Source: Fimbriimonadaceae bacterium (GTDB lineage: Bacteria > Armatimonadota > UBA10988). From it: DNA of 50,328 nt. Positions 25,611-34,284 of this stretch are shown here, in pieces; the first letter of the stretch is position 1, and each line of letters begins with the position of its first letter. The notes under the pieces are model-generated. The model had not been told where the DNA came from and did no database searches. It saw only the letters and a program-made list of their open reading frames with translations. The translations under genes were made by a program, and so were the position numbers. The DNA is taken from positions 1 to 50,328 of the forward strand of contig JADZEX010000036.1 in NCBI GenBank assembly GCA_020850355.1, given 5' to 3'.

Positions 25611-26564
25611 TCAGCGCAGGTACCAGACCTTCGCGGTCGGGTCGCTCTGACAGAACCGCAGCAGCAGGTCAGCGACCTTGCGGCGGCCGCTGTCGCTGGG
25701 ATGGGTGCCGTCGTCGGCGCGGCAGTCCGACTGATTCCAGACCAGGCCGTCAGCTCGGGCGGTGGTGCCGTCGGTCCAGAGGTAGGGCCCCCACAGCAGC
25801 AGCGGGGCGCGGACGGCGCCCTTGGCCGGGTCCCAGTTGAGCTCGGCGGCGCCGCCGATCTGGTCCAGGATCAGCCGCCGCACGGCGTAGCCGCTCTCGT
25901 AGGCGTAGGGCTCGGGGTTGAGGGCGGTCTTGGCCCAGCCGGCGTAGATGCGGCTGGAGAGGTAGGCCAACCGGAGATTGGGGTAGCGCTCGCGCAGCTT
26001 CGATAGATTCTGCGCCAAGGCGGCGCGCAGGGCGTCGGCGTGGCCGGGGTACGCGCCGTAGCGGGCTGGCCCGCCGAGGGCCTGCTTCAGCCAGACCACC
26101 TGCACTTGTTCTGGCCGGCAGCCGGCGTTGATCACCCGCCAGTGCAGATTCTCCCACGGTTGCAGCGACTGGTTCCAGGTGTTGGCATCGGCGCCGCCCT
26201 GGGCGCCATCGACCGGCACCACCCAGGCTCCCCGCGTGGCGTCGTCGCGGGCCAACGGCAGGAAGGTGCTGAACTCCTGCGTGGTGTTGCTCATGCCCAC
26301 CGCCAGCAGGGCCAGCCGCCCGCTCTGGGAACTCGCCCGGACCTGCTGGGCGACGGCCAGGGCGGCCTGCCGATGCGCCTCGGGCGGGCTGTTGTGGCCG
26401 CCGCCGTAGAGCCCGCCATCCTCGCCCTGGTAGCGATCGTCCGCGGTCATGTCGCAGAGCGGGCGGCAGCCGACGGTCGCTCGTGGGGTCGGCGGCTGCC
26501 ACTGCTGCGCTCGCGCGCAGCCCACCACAGCCAGCAGGAGACCGGGCCACACTATCCACCGCAT
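25611..26564 (-). CDS. Exported SGNH/GDSL-like hydrolase candidate
   Basis: This is a 317-residue exported protein. The first 20 residues are a signal; VVGC16 would fit a weak lipobox, and ARA-Q19/20 would fit ordinary cleavage. LLAVGMSNTTQEF looks like a block with an SGNH-type serine. DDGTHPSDSGRRKVADLLLRF near the C-terminus is the characteristic Asp-x-x-His end of SGNH/GDSL esterases. NLRLAYLSSRIYAGW in the middle is typical of acyl-esterases with this tail. The role is probably deacylation of a carbohydrate or other ester, but no substrate can be named. I start at ATG 26564, with GGAGG five bases upstream; a GTG directly before it is possible. It is divergent from the GH172 gene. Confidence 0.7.
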   Translation of the reverse strand: MRWIVWPGLLLAVVGCARAQQWQPPTPRATVGCRPLCDMTADDRYQGEDGGLYGGGHNSPPEAHRQAALAVAQQVRASSQSGRLALLAVGMSNTTQEFSTFLPLARDDATRGAWVVPVDGAQGGADANTWNQSLQPWENLHWRVINAGCRPEQVQVVWLKQALGGPARYGAYPGHADALRAALAQNLSKLRERYPNLRLAYLSSRIYAGWAKTALNPEPYAYESGYAVRRLILDQIGGAAELNWDPAKGAVRAPLLLWGPYLWTDGTTARADGLVWNQSDCRADDGTHPSDSGRRKVADLLLRFCQSDPTAKVWYLR

Positions 26565-26670
26565 CACGCCCTCCGTCCAACCCAGCTAGCGATACCCTCC
26601 TGGTGGCAACGGCAAACCGCGGCGGCAGGAGCGGCGGTGGTGGAGTCGTAACAGCGCCCAGGAGCCCGCG

Positions 26671-28254
26671 ATGTGTCTGCGTCTCTGGCTGTGCTGCCTG
26701 CTCGCCTCCGCGGCCAGCGGCGACGACCTGCTCGAGAGCCTGACCCGCCCGCTGCCTGGCCGCAGCCGCCGGGCCAGCTCGACCAACCTCCTCAACGGCC
26801 GCCCCCGCGGCGACGCCGCCGAGGCCAGCAACTTCGACAACTCCAATGTCGCGCCAGGCGCCACCAAGGTCCTGCTCGACGAACGCGGGCCGGGGGTGAT
26901 CACGCATCTCTGGCTGACCTTCTTGGGTCCCGAGCCGCAGGGCTGGGCGCGGGAGGGGTCGGCGTCGCACCAGGACATGCTGCTGCGAGTCACCTGGGAC
27001 GGTCGCTCCCGGCCAGCCGTTGAGGCGCCGGTCGGGGACTTCTTCGCGAACTGCTTCGGGCGCCGCAGCGAGGTGATCAGCACCCCGGTGGTGGTCGAGG
27101 ACGCCGACAGCTACAACTGCTTCTGGCGGATGCCGTTCCGGGAGCACGCCAAGATCGAGATCGTCAACCAAGGCAGCCGGCCGATCAGTCTGCTCTACTA
27201 CAACATCGACTGGATCCAGCTCGACCAGCTCCCCGCTGAGACACCCTACTTCCATGCGCAGTACCGCCAGGAGTACCCCGTCGCCAGCGGCCAGGACTAC
27301 GTCGTGCTGGACACCCGTGGCCGCGGCCACTACGTCGGCACGGTCCTGGCCGTGCGCACCCGCAGCCCGTCCTGGTTCGGCGAAGGCGATGAGAAGGTCT
27401 ACGTCGACGGCGAGGCCGAGCCCTCGATCTGGGGCACCGGCACCGAGGACTACTTCCTCTCGGCCTGGGGCCTGCAGCGCACCAGCACGCCCTGCTTTGG
27501 GGTGCCCTACTTCGACCAGTGGGGGATCATCGGCGGCCACACCAGCGCCTACCGCTGGCACCTGCAAGACCCGATCGTGTTTCAGACCGGCCTCAAAGTG
27601 ACCTTCGAGCATTACGGCTGGATCTCGGCCGACGAGAACCCGGACGGCAAGGTCAACAGTTGGAACGAGCGACAGGACGACTACGCCAGCGTGGCTTTCT
27701 GGTACCAGACTGGCGAATCGACCTTCGCGGCCCGCGCCCCGAGCGGCCCAGAGCGCCGCCTGCCGAGCCTGGACCGCCTGACAGTCTACGCCAGCGACCA
27801 CGCCGCCGAGTCGCACAGCCCAGGCGAGGCCTTCCGGCAGCAGTTGGCACTCTACCCCGGCCCGCAGTTGCTCTTCAAGCCGGCCGACGCCACCGAGGCC
27901 TGGCTCCGCCTGCCCTTCCGCGTGGAACGCAGCGAGCCCCTGCGGCTGCTCTTGCAGGTCACCCGGTCGTACGACTTCGGGATTTGGCAGGCCTACCTCA
28001 ACGACGTCAAGGTCGGCGCGCCGTTCGACTGCTGGAGCGAGCAGATCGCCGACCAGGAGGTCCACCTGCTAGACTTCTGGCCGGCGCCGGGGGAGTACGT
28101 CCTGAAGCTGGTCAACGTCGGCCGCAACCCGCGGTCGAGCGGCAACTACCTCGGCCTGGAGTCCCTCCGCCTCCGCGAACGCCGCCCCCGCGTGGCGGAG
28201 TATGGTCGCGACAAGGACAAGGACTGGCGGGTGGCGCCGGGGTTGTACCGTTAG
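26671..28254 (+). CDS. Secreted glycoside hydrolase family 172 (DUF2961) protein
   Basis: This is a 527-residue protein with a signal peptide (about 1-17, LCCLLASAASG). The body is the DUF2961/GH172 fold: RRASSTNLL and NFDNSNVAPGATKVLLDERGPGVITHLWLTF at the N-terminus, then GTGTEDYFLSAWG with the family's conserved acidic residue, and WHLQDPIVFQTGLKVTFEHYG. Characterised GH172 members act on alpha-fructofuranosides or arabinofuranosides using two glutamates. The C-terminal region (about 400-505) looks like an extra beta-sandwich. The start ATG has AGGAG six bases upstream. Its stop overlaps the stop of the converging RloB gene by four bases (TTAG). Confidence 0.85.
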   Translation: MCLRLWLCCLLASAASGDDLLESLTRPLPGRSRRASSTNLLNGRPRGDAAEASNFDNSNVAPGATKVLLDERGPGVITHLWLTFLGPEPQGWAREGSASHQDMLLRVTWDGRSRPAVEAPVGDFFANCFGRRSEVISTPVVVEDADSYNCFWRMPFREHAKIEIVNQGSRPISLLYYNIDWIQLDQLPAETPYFHAQYRQEYPVASGQDYVVLDTRGRGHYVGTVLAVRTRSPSWFGEGDEKVYVDGEAEPSIWGTGTEDYFLSAWGLQRTSTPCFGVPYFDQWGIIGGHTSAYRWHLQDPIVFQTGLKVTFEHYGWISADENPDGKVNSWNERQDDYASVAFWYQTGESTFAARAPSGPERRLPSLDRLTVYASDHAAESHSPGEAFRQQLALYPGPQLLFKPADATEAWLRLPFRVERSEPLRLLLQVTRSYDFGIWQAYLNDVKVGAPFDCWSEQIADQEVHLLDFWPAPGEYVLKLVNVGRNPRSSGNYLGLESLRLRERRPRVAEYGRDKDKDWRVAPGLYR

Positions 28255-28889
28255 GTCCCGGCAGCGGCCGACGATGTGATCCCGAGCAGGCCGCCGACCA
28301 GTAGATGCACCGCAGTCGACGGGCAACCGTGCGGTGGCGACTGCTCGTCTTGGCGCCGTGTGGCGAGCTGGCCGGCCCGCTGTACCGCCGCGGCGGTGTG
28401 CGCCCTGACCAGTTCGTAAGGGTCTTCGCCGTGCTTGTACGTCTCGAACCCGGCCTGCTTGCAGAGCTCGGCATCGATCCTGCTGCCAGCGCAGACGGCC
28501 GACCAGTCGCGAAAGTGCAGCAGCAGCCACAGTTCGAAGCGTGGATTGGACCAGGCGACCTGAATCGCCAGACCACTCGTGGTCTCGCCCGGGTTGGTCA
28601 CGACTTCGTCGAAACACGGGAAGTCATCGCAGTCGCATACCAACCACACCCGATCCAACTCCGGATCCAACTGCCGGCGGTCGCCCTGCTTCGAGCATTC
28701 CTCACGCATCTGATGTGGGCTCGTCGCAGACAGGCAGGTCACGATCGTGGCGGTTAGTCGTTCGCGCCGGCGAATGCTCTCGAAGTACCGCTGCTCCCCG
28801 TGGCCACCGCACAGGATCAACCAGCAAGGCCGCTGGTCCCGGGACTCAGGGCGGCGGCCTGGCTGACCCGGTCTGCGCGACTTGGCCAT
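28251..28889 (-). CDS. RloB-family protein (AbiLii-like)
   Basis: This is a 212-residue protein of the RloB family. The hallmark WSNPRFELWLLLHF is present near residues 132-145. LILCGGHGEQRYFESI occupies the position of the family's usual EG-x-TE-x-x-Y motif, and VWLVCDCDDF is the acidic strand, so the core resembles a TOPRIM-like nuclease fold. RloB with an RloA ATPase makes the AbiL abortive-infection system. The effector mechanism is not settled. The start ATG 28889 is two bases after the ATPase stop, with AGAGG within that gene's end as ribosome binding site. The C-terminal tail (SPPHGCPSTAVHLLVGG) is unlike the core and may be variable. The substitution in the first motif could affect activity. 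Confidence 0.75.
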   Translation of the reverse strand: MAKSRRPGQPGRRPESRDQRPCWLILCGGHGEQRYFESIRRRERLTATIVTCLSATSPHQMREECSKQGDRRQLDPELDRVWLVCDCDDFPCFDEVVTNPGETTSGLAIQVAWSNPRFELWLLLHFRDWSAVCAGSRIDAELCKQAGFETYKHGEDPYELVRAHTAAAVQRAGQLATRRQDEQSPPHGCPSTAVHLLVGGLLGITSSAAAGT

Positions 28890-28891
28890 TC

Positions 28892-30154
28892 CTACACCTC
28901 TGGCAGGACCGGAATCGCGCCGAATCGGCCGCTGAGGTAGCGGGAGCGCAGGTCGGCCTCCGGACGCAGGTTCCTATACTCGGCCAGTGCGACCAAGGTC
29001 GACTGCTGTTCGGCGTCTTTGTCCATCAGCCAGACCTGGTCGCGGCGCAGCAGGCCAGCCTGCAACAGACCGGGGTTGTGCGTGGTCAAGATCAACTGAC
29101 CCGCCTCGGCGGTCTGGCCTTCCGGCCGCCGCGCCGCGTGCCACCTCGCCAGCAGGTGCTCCGAAAGGAGGGGGTGCAGGCGCAGATCGAACTCGTCGAT
29201 CACGAAGACGTTTCCATCGCGCGCGGCGTCGAGCAGTGGCTTCGACAGCTCGACCATCCGACGTGTGCCGGCAGATTCGTCGGTGCCCAGCCCGAACTCG
29301 ATCTCCTTTCCGTCGGCCCGGCGCCGGACGACTGTGGCGCGCAGCGCGAAGGCGTCCTCGGTGCCAGCCAGGTCGCGGAAGGCCTCGCGAACTACCGGTG
29401 GTGTCGTGGCCTCGTCGAGCACCTCGCGCAAGGCGACCTTGCGAGCGACAACCCGATCCAGGCTCAGGTCGAACCCCCGCAAGTACTCGGCGACCTGGGC
29501 GCCTTCCTCGTCGGAGATCAGGACTCGGTTCAACGTGTACGAAGGCGAAAGCGAGCGGTCCATCACGAAAAGCCGCTTGGCAAACCACTTGGCGACGGCC
29601 TGCGCCTTCGGGTGGTTGCGGTCGGCAGCCACGGTCAGCAGCAAGTTGTCGGCGGCACACTTGGTCAGCAGGAAGCCACGATCCCCGCGCCAGCTCCGGC
29701 CCCACTCGCAGGTTGGCCCAGTGCGGTGGAACAGCAGACGGGTCCGCGGCCGGCCCTCGAACAACCATTCCTCCTGCACCCGCTCGTCGTCGAAGGCGAA
29801 GCCATAGGTGTACTGCTCGCCGTCCTGGTAGAAGATCGCCTCAAACTCGGTCGGCTCCCTGGCGGCGGCCGGGTCCAGCAGGAATGGTCTGCGCGCGACA
29901 CTCTCGTCGATGGACGCGAATCTCGATCCCCGGACCATCCGGTCCATCAACAGCAGCGCCTTGACCAGGTTGGACTTCCCGCTGGCGTTCGGTCCGTAGA
30001 TCACCGCGCTGCGGAGCAGGCGGAGCGGTTTGGCTCCGCGCGTGTCGACCGTCACGACTCGCGGATCGTCCGGCTCGCGGTCGGTGGCCACCAGGCTGAG
30101 CTTCACCGGGTCGCGGAAGGACCGGTAGTTCGTCACCGAGAATTCGATCAACAT
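28892..30154 (-). CDS. RloA-family AAA ATPase (AbiLi-like)
   Basis: This is a 420-residue ABC/SMC-type ATPase of the AAA_21/RloA kind. The N-terminus MLIEFSVTNYRSFRDPVKLSL is typical. Walker A is GPNASGKSNLVKA (about 55-67). The C-terminal half has NVFVIDEFDLRLHP (Walker B) and LILTTHNPGLL (H-loop). With RloB it forms the AbiL-type phage defence pair; the ATPase presumably senses infection and controls RloB. I start at ATG 30154; the frame is open far upstream, but that crosses the promoter and a neighbouring gene. The promoter lies at 30191-30219. Codon use and the leader are less GC-rich than the surroundings, compatible with transfer. Confidence 0.8.
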   Translation of the reverse strand: MLIEFSVTNYRSFRDPVKLSLVATDREPDDPRVVTVDTRGAKPLRLLRSAVIYGPNASGKSNLVKALLLMDRMVRGSRFASIDESVARRPFLLDPAAAREPTEFEAIFYQDGEQYTYGFAFDDERVQEEWLFEGRPRTRLLFHRTGPTCEWGRSWRGDRGFLLTKCAADNLLLTVAADRNHPKAQAVAKWFAKRLFVMDRSLSPSYTLNRVLISDEEGAQVAEYLRGFDLSLDRVVARKVALREVLDEATTPPVVREAFRDLAGTEDAFALRATVVRRRADGKEIEFGLGTDESAGTRRMVELSKPLLDAARDGNVFVIDEFDLRLHPLLSEHLLARWHAARRPEGQTAEAGQLILTTHNPGLLQAGLLRRDQVWLMDKDAEQQSTLVALAEYRNLRPEADLRSRYLSGRFGAIPVLPEV

Positions 30155-30190
30155 GTGGCAAATGTCCAACGGAGCGCGCGTTTCATGTCC

Positions 30191-30219
30191 ACTATTGCTT
30201 GTCCTCGTCGAAATGTCAA
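30191..30219 (-). promoter_or_regulatory. Sigma70-type promoter of the AbiL-like pair
   Basis: Minus strand TTGACA (30219-30214), 17 bases, AATAGT (30196-30191). The start codon is about 30 bases past the expected start point. ATGTC motifs lie at 30162-30166, 30185-30189 and 30213-30217, bracketing the promoter and leader. Confidence 0.6.
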
Positions 30220-30329
30220 CCGGATCGCGAGAGTGGAGCACGCCAGGACGGTGAAGCGCACGATCTTCGGGGGAGCCCGGAAGCAGGAAGCGCGCCGGCC
30301 GCGGCGCACTGTGGTGCAGCGAGGACGTG

Positions 30330-31319
30330 ATGCAGTACCGTGAACTCGGCCGCAGTGGGATCCAGGCGAGTGTCGTGGCCTTCGGGGCCTGGGCGATTGG
30401 TGGGGGCCCGTGGTGGGGCGAGAGCGACGACCAGGAGTCGCTGCGCGCGATTGGTGCGGCGCTCGACGCGGGGATCAACCTGATCGACACGGCGCCGGTC
30501 TATGGCTTCGGGCGCAGCGAAGAGCTGGTCGGTCGAGCCATCGCCGGGCGGCGCGACGAGGTGGTGCTGTCGACCAAGTGCGGGCTGGTCTGGGACACCG
30601 CCGACGGGACGCCGTTCTTCGAGCAGAGCGGGTACACCGTGAATCGCTGCTTGGAACCGGCCAGCATCCGCAAGGAACTGGAGGGCAGCCTGCGGCGATT
30701 GCGGACTGAGGTGATCGACGTCTACCACACCCACTGGCCGACGGTGCCGCCCGCCACGACCAGCATTGCCGAGACGATGGGCTGCCTGCTGGAGCTGCAG
30801 GCGGCCGGCCAGATCCGCGCCATTGCCGTCTCCAATGTCAGCACGGCGCAGATGGACGACTACCTCGCGGTCGGTCGGATCGATGTCAATCAGGCCCGCT
30901 ACAGCCTGCTCGACCGCACCCTCGACGCGGAAGTGGCGCCCTATTGCGTGGCGCATGACATCAGCATCCTGGCCTACTCACCGCTGGAGCAGGGCCTGTT
31001 GACCGGCAAGATCGGGATGGACCGCGAGCTGACCGACGATGAGTTTCGCAGCAGCCTGCCCTGGTACAAGCTGGCCAACCGCCGCCGGGTGCTGGATTTG
31101 CTGGCCGGCTGGGCGGACCTGACCGCGCACTACGACTGCACACTGGCGCAGTTGGTGACAGCCTGCACGGTAGCGCAGCCGGGGATCACGATTGCCCTCT
31201 GCGGCGCTCGCAAGGCGGCCCACGTACTCGACAACGCGGTCGCCGGGCGGTTGACGCTGGACCCGGCCCACGTGCGGCGGATGCGGCAGGAGGTGGCCAA
31301 CCTGGGCCAGCCGGAGTAG
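30330..31319 (+). CDS. Aldo/keto reductase
   Basis: This is a 329-residue NADPH-dependent (beta/alpha)8 oxidoreductase. The catalytic tetrad is visible: NLIDTAPVYG supplies Asp and Tyr, VVLSTKCG the Lys, and VYHTHWP the His. The C-terminal cofactor-binding region with ITIALCGARKAAHV has the usual form. The N-terminus YRELGRSGIQASVVAFGAWAIGG is the common pattern of the subgroup that includes YghZ- and IolS-like enzymes. I start at ATG 30330, with GAGG five bases upstream; the GTG at 30327 is just before it. It is a lone gene on the plus strand between AbiL and the phosphate genes; no operon partner is seen. Substrate not known. Confidence 0.93.
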   Translation: MQYRELGRSGIQASVVAFGAWAIGGGPWWGESDDQESLRAIGAALDAGINLIDTAPVYGFGRSEELVGRAIAGRRDEVVLSTKCGLVWDTADGTPFFEQSGYTVNRCLEPASIRKELEGSLRRLRTEVIDVYHTHWPTVPPATTSIAETMGCLLELQAAGQIRAIAVSNVSTAQMDDYLAVGRIDVNQARYSLLDRTLDAEVAPYCVAHDISILAYSPLEQGLLTGKIGMDRELTDDEFRSSLPWYKLANRRRVLDLLAGWADLTAHYDCTLAQLVTACTVAQPGITIALCGARKAAHVLDNAVAGRLTLDPAHVRRMRQEVANLGQPE

Positions 31320-31329
31320 CCTGGCCGGC

Positions 31330-32316
31330 TCAGGTGATGATCTTGACGACCACCCACGAAATCGCTGCGGCGGCCGGGAGGGTCAGGATCCAGGCCCAGA
31401 CCACATTGGCCACGACCCGCCAGCGCACCGCGCTGAGGCGGCGCGACATGCCGACGCCCATGATGGTCGACGAGATGGTGTGAGTCGTCGAAATCGGCGC
31501 GCCGAAGTGCGACGCGGTGAGGATGATCGTGGCGGCACTGAACTCGGCGACGCAGCCGTGGATCGGCTGCAACTCCATGACCTTGCGGCCAACGGTCTTG
31601 ATGATCCGCCAGCCGCCGGCGCCGCTGCCGAGACCCATCGCGACGGCGCAGGCGATCTTGACCCACAGCGGGATGTGGAAGTCGTGGCCGCCGGCGGCCA
31701 GCGCGCCGCCGCTGAAGAGGGCCATCGTGATGATGCCCATCGACTTCTGGCCGTCGTTGCTGCCGTGGCTGAAGGCCATCGCGCCGGCCGACAGGATTTG
31801 CGTCAGACGGAAGCGCTGATTGAGCTGCCGCGGGGGCTGGCGGCCGAACAGCCAGAGGAAGATGATCATCATGATGCAGGCGCCGGTGATCCCCACGACG
31901 GGCGAGAGGATCAGGCCCAGCACGACCTTCTTGGCGCCAGCCCACTTGAGGTAAGTCCAGCCGATGGACCCGCTGACCGCGCCGACGACGCCCCCGACGA
32001 TGGCGTGGGTGGAGCTCGTGGGCAACCCCAACAGCCAGGTGATCAGGTCCCAGATGATCGCCCCGATCAGCGCGGCGACGACCACCTGGCTGGTGATGTG
32101 CTGCGGGTCGACCAGGCCTTTGCCCATCGTGTGCGCGACCCGCTCGCCCATCATGGCGCCCAGGAAGTTCAGCAAGGCGCACAGCACCACGGCGCTCCGG
32201 ATGCTCAGCGCGCGGGTCAGCACCGACGTGGCGATAGCGTTGGCGGCGTCGTGGAAGCCGTTGACATACTCGAACGCCAGCCCGAGGAGAATCACCGCCA
32301 GGACCCAGCCGTCCAT
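31330..32316 (-). CDS. pit: PiT-family inorganic phosphate transporter
   Basis: This is a 328-residue inner-membrane phosphate transporter driven by proton or sodium symport. The internal inverted repeat of the family shows: FEYVNGFHDAANAIATSV and LPTSSTHAIVGG in the first half, AFSHGSNDGQKSMGI and GAPISTTHTISSTIMGVG in the second. It has about ten hydrophobic segments. The start ATG 32316 has AAGG eight bases upstream and lies 21 bases after the PhoU-like gene, so the two form an operon. This pairing is the common 'low-affinity PiT plus DUF47' arrangement rather than the Pst high-affinity system. No Pho box was identified. Confidence 0.93.
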   Translation of the reverse strand: MDGWVLAVILLGLAFEYVNGFHDAANAIATSVLTRALSIRSAVVLCALLNFLGAMMGERVAHTMGKGLVDPQHITSQVVVAALIGAIIWDLITWLLGLPTSSTHAIVGGVVGAVSGSIGWTYLKWAGAKKVVLGLILSPVVGITGACIMMIIFLWLFGRQPPRQLNQRFRLTQILSAGAMAFSHGSNDGQKSMGIITMALFSGGALAAGGHDFHIPLWVKIACAVAMGLGSGAGGWRIIKTVGRKVMELQPIHGCVAEFSAATIILTASHFGAPISTTHTISSTIMGVGMSRRLSAVRWRVVANVVWAWILTLPAAAAISWVVVKIIT

Positions 32317-32337
32317 CGTGCGTGCCTTCCCTGCCGG

Positions 32338-32997
32338 CTAGGAGTTCTTTACCAGCGCCGCCTCGATCACGGTTGCGGTGTCCTCGCAATGGTCGATGGC
32401 CTCTTCGATGTAGCCGTAAATCTCGTGCCACTTGAAGACCTCAAGCGGGTCGTGGCCGCCGTTGAAGAGCTCCGCGAGGCCCTCTTTGACGACCCGGTCG
32501 CCCTCGTTCTCGAGCGTGTTGATCTGCGCGATGGCCTCGTGCTCGGCGCTCCGCAGCTTCGCCAGCCCGGCGCACAGCTCGGCCAGCTTGGCAGTGCAGC
32601 GTTGCAGCACGTCGGCCAGGGCGAGGGCGGTTGGCTGCATCTCGCGGACCTGGTAGAGCGCCGTCCGGTCGATCGCCGCGCGGGTGAAGTCGACCACGTC
32701 GTCGAGCCGGTTGCCGAGATCGAGGATGTCCTGGCGGTCGAACATGATCGGCGTGACGAAAGTCTCGTTGAGCCGCTTGACCGCCTCGTGGCGCTCCTGA
32801 TCGACGGCGTGCTCGAGCGTGGCGATCTGCTCCACCGCGCTGGCCGGATCGAGTCCGCCGGCGTAGAGCTGTCGCAGCACCACCGCGCCCTCGGCCGCCT
32901 GGCGGCTCATCGTCGCGAAGATTTCGAAGAAGTCCTCTTCCTTCGGCAGGAAGAAGTGCATCAGCCGCTGCAGGCCGCCCGCCACGCCCTTCGACAC
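32338..32997 (-). CDS. DUF47 / PhoU-like phosphate transport accessory protein
   Basis: This is a 219-residue, all-helical protein of the DUF47 family (Pit accessory protein). FFLPKEEDFFEIF at the start and DRQDILDLGNRLDDVVDFTRAAIDRTAL in the middle carry the metal-binding ExxxD/DxxxD patterns of PhoU-like bundles. WHEIYGYIEEAIDHCEDTATVIE gives the second set. It probably regulates the adjacent PiT transporter in the cytoplasm. The start is GTG 32997, with AGGAGG seven bases upstream. Family genes almost always sit directly before a PiT gene, as here. It is cytosolic; there are no membrane segments. Confidence 0.92.
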   Translation of the reverse strand: MSKGVAGGLQRLMHFFLPKEEDFFEIFATMSRQAAEGAVVLRQLYAGGLDPASAVEQIATLEHAVDQERHEAVKRLNETFVTPIMFDRQDILDLGNRLDDVVDFTRAAIDRTALYQVREMQPTALALADVLQRCTAKLAELCAGLAKLRSAEHEAIAQINTLENEGDRVVKEGLAELFNGGHDPLEVFKWHEIYGYIEEAIDHCEDTATVIEAALVKNS

Positions 32998-33140
32998 GAG
33001 TGCGCCTCCTGGCTGTTAGCTGCGCATGAGGAGCACGCTAACGCTGGGTCAGAACTCGATGAGCACGACGCGATTGTATGACCGAACGCGCTGCTGGTCG
33101 AGTCCCGTTTTGCGGCTGCCGAGCGGGGGCCTGAGAACGA

Positions 33141-33170
33141 CGCCGCGCAGCCGGAAGCGGCTGCGCGGCG
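33141..33170 (-). terminator. Hairpin after the duplicated-domain protein gene
   Basis: A perfect 12-base stem (33141-33152 with 33159-33170) has loop GGAAGC. It starts 28 bases after the stop of the minus-strand gene at 33199. It separates that gene from the phosphate operon that follows on the same strand. On the minus strand it is followed by TCGTTCTC, a weak T-rich run. Confidence 0.55.
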
Positions 33171-33198
33171 GTGGGACGGGGGGTGCCGGCCGGGGCGA

Positions 33199-34284
33199 TC
33201 ACTGCACGCCGATCACCTCCAGCTCCTCGATGGAGACGGAGTTCAGCCCTGGCTCCTGGCCGGCCAGGGCCTCCAGGTCGGCCAGGATCAGCGTCTCGAT
33301 CTGGTCCAGGTCCAGCTTGCCGTTCTCGTCTTTGCCGCCGTTGTCGGTTTCGAGCTTGAACTCGGTCAGGTCGAGCGCCAGCGACTGCGCGGTCCGCTGG
33401 AAGGGCACGTCGACCAGCATCAGATAACGACTCTCGTCGCGGCCGTCGCGGGCCTGCTCCTGCAGCACGACGATCAGCTTCATGGCCCGTTCGGACTGCA
33501 GCGTCAGCACGAGGTGCGTCGCGCCGGTCGCCGGCAGCGGCCCGACGGTGCCCAGGATGGCAGTGATCTGGCCGGGCTTCGGCTTGCCCCCGGTGTAGGT
33601 CCAGAGCAGCCGCCCCTTGGCCGGATCGGGCTCCACCTCGCCGTTCAGGGCGAACCAACTGAGCAGGTCGGTCTCGAAGTTGTCGAGCAGGAAGGGCAGC
33701 TTGCCGGTGGCGCTGTACTGGGTCGGCGATTCGGCGGTTTCGAGGCTGACATCGTCCAGCCAAAGCGAGCGAGTCCGCACTGCGTCGGCGGTCTGGTCGC
33801 CCAGCAGGCCGACCAGCCCGGTCGCGTCGATCACCACGAGGTGGGCGACCTGGGCGATGTCCAGCTTGCCGTTCTCGTCGCGGCTGTCCTTCGAGAGCTG
33901 CAGCCGGTCGAGGCCGATGTCGAGCGCCTGCCAGACGTTGGCGCGGCTCTGCACGATGCTCACCCAACTGCTGCCGTCCTGCTCGTTGAGCGCCACCGCC
34001 AGCGCGGCCCGGGCCGAGGTCCGCAGTTGCAGGCGCAGGCTGCGGGCGTTCAGCGGGGGGCTGCTCACAGGGCCGACCACAATCGGTGGCTCGCCGGCCA
34101 GTTGGTAGCTGTACTGCAGGGCGCTGCCTTCCTTGGCGACCTCGCGCTGGACCGTCAGGTCGCCGCCCTCGGGTACCGACTGCCAGCCGGCGACGCCGTT
34201 CTCGAAGCGCTCCAGGTAGACCGCGGCAGCGGGGCAGCCCACCGCCCAGAGACCGCCGAACCACGCCAGCACCAGGTACCGCAT
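33199..34284 (-). CDS. Exported protein with two tandem beta-sandwich-like repeats
   Basis: I do not recognise a named family. The 361-residue product has a signal peptide (1-22, LVLAWFGGLWAVGCPAAA). The mature part seems to be two copies of one domain. Copy one (about 23-185) opens with LERFENGVAGW and includes DRLQLSKDSRDENGKLDIAQVAHLVV. Copy two (about 198-361) opens with LLDNFETDLLSWF and includes TEFKLETDNGGKDENGKLDLDQIETLIL. The shared 'L..F.....W', 'DENGKLD' and 'hydrophobic-strand plus acidic loop' pattern suggests CIA30/CBM-like jelly rolls that bind carbohydrate. The start is ATG 34284, with GGAGGAG six bases upstream. It is divergent from the metal ATPase gene. Confidence 0.7.
   Translation of the reverse strand: MRYLVLAWFGGLWAVGCPAAAVYLERFENGVAGWQSVPEGGDLTVQREVAKEGSALQYSYQLAGEPPIVVGPVSSPPLNARSLRLQLRTSARAALAVALNEQDGSSWVSIVQSRANVWQALDIGLDRLQLSKDSRDENGKLDIAQVAHLVVIDATGLVGLLGDQTADAVRTRSLWLDDVSLETAESPTQYSATGKLPFLLDNFETDLLSWFALNGEVEPDPAKGRLLWTYTGGKPKPGQITAILGTVGPLPATGATHLVLTLQSERAMKLIVVLQEQARDGRDESRYLMLVDVPFQRTAQSLALDLTEFKLETDNGGKDENGKLDLDQIETLILADLEALAGQEPGLNSVSIEELEVIGVQ

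Noticed and set aside
28251-28254. Four-base convergent overlap as evidence of a frame error
   Set aside because: Both stops (TAG on plus, TAA on minus) are at natural family ends, so this is simply compact packing.
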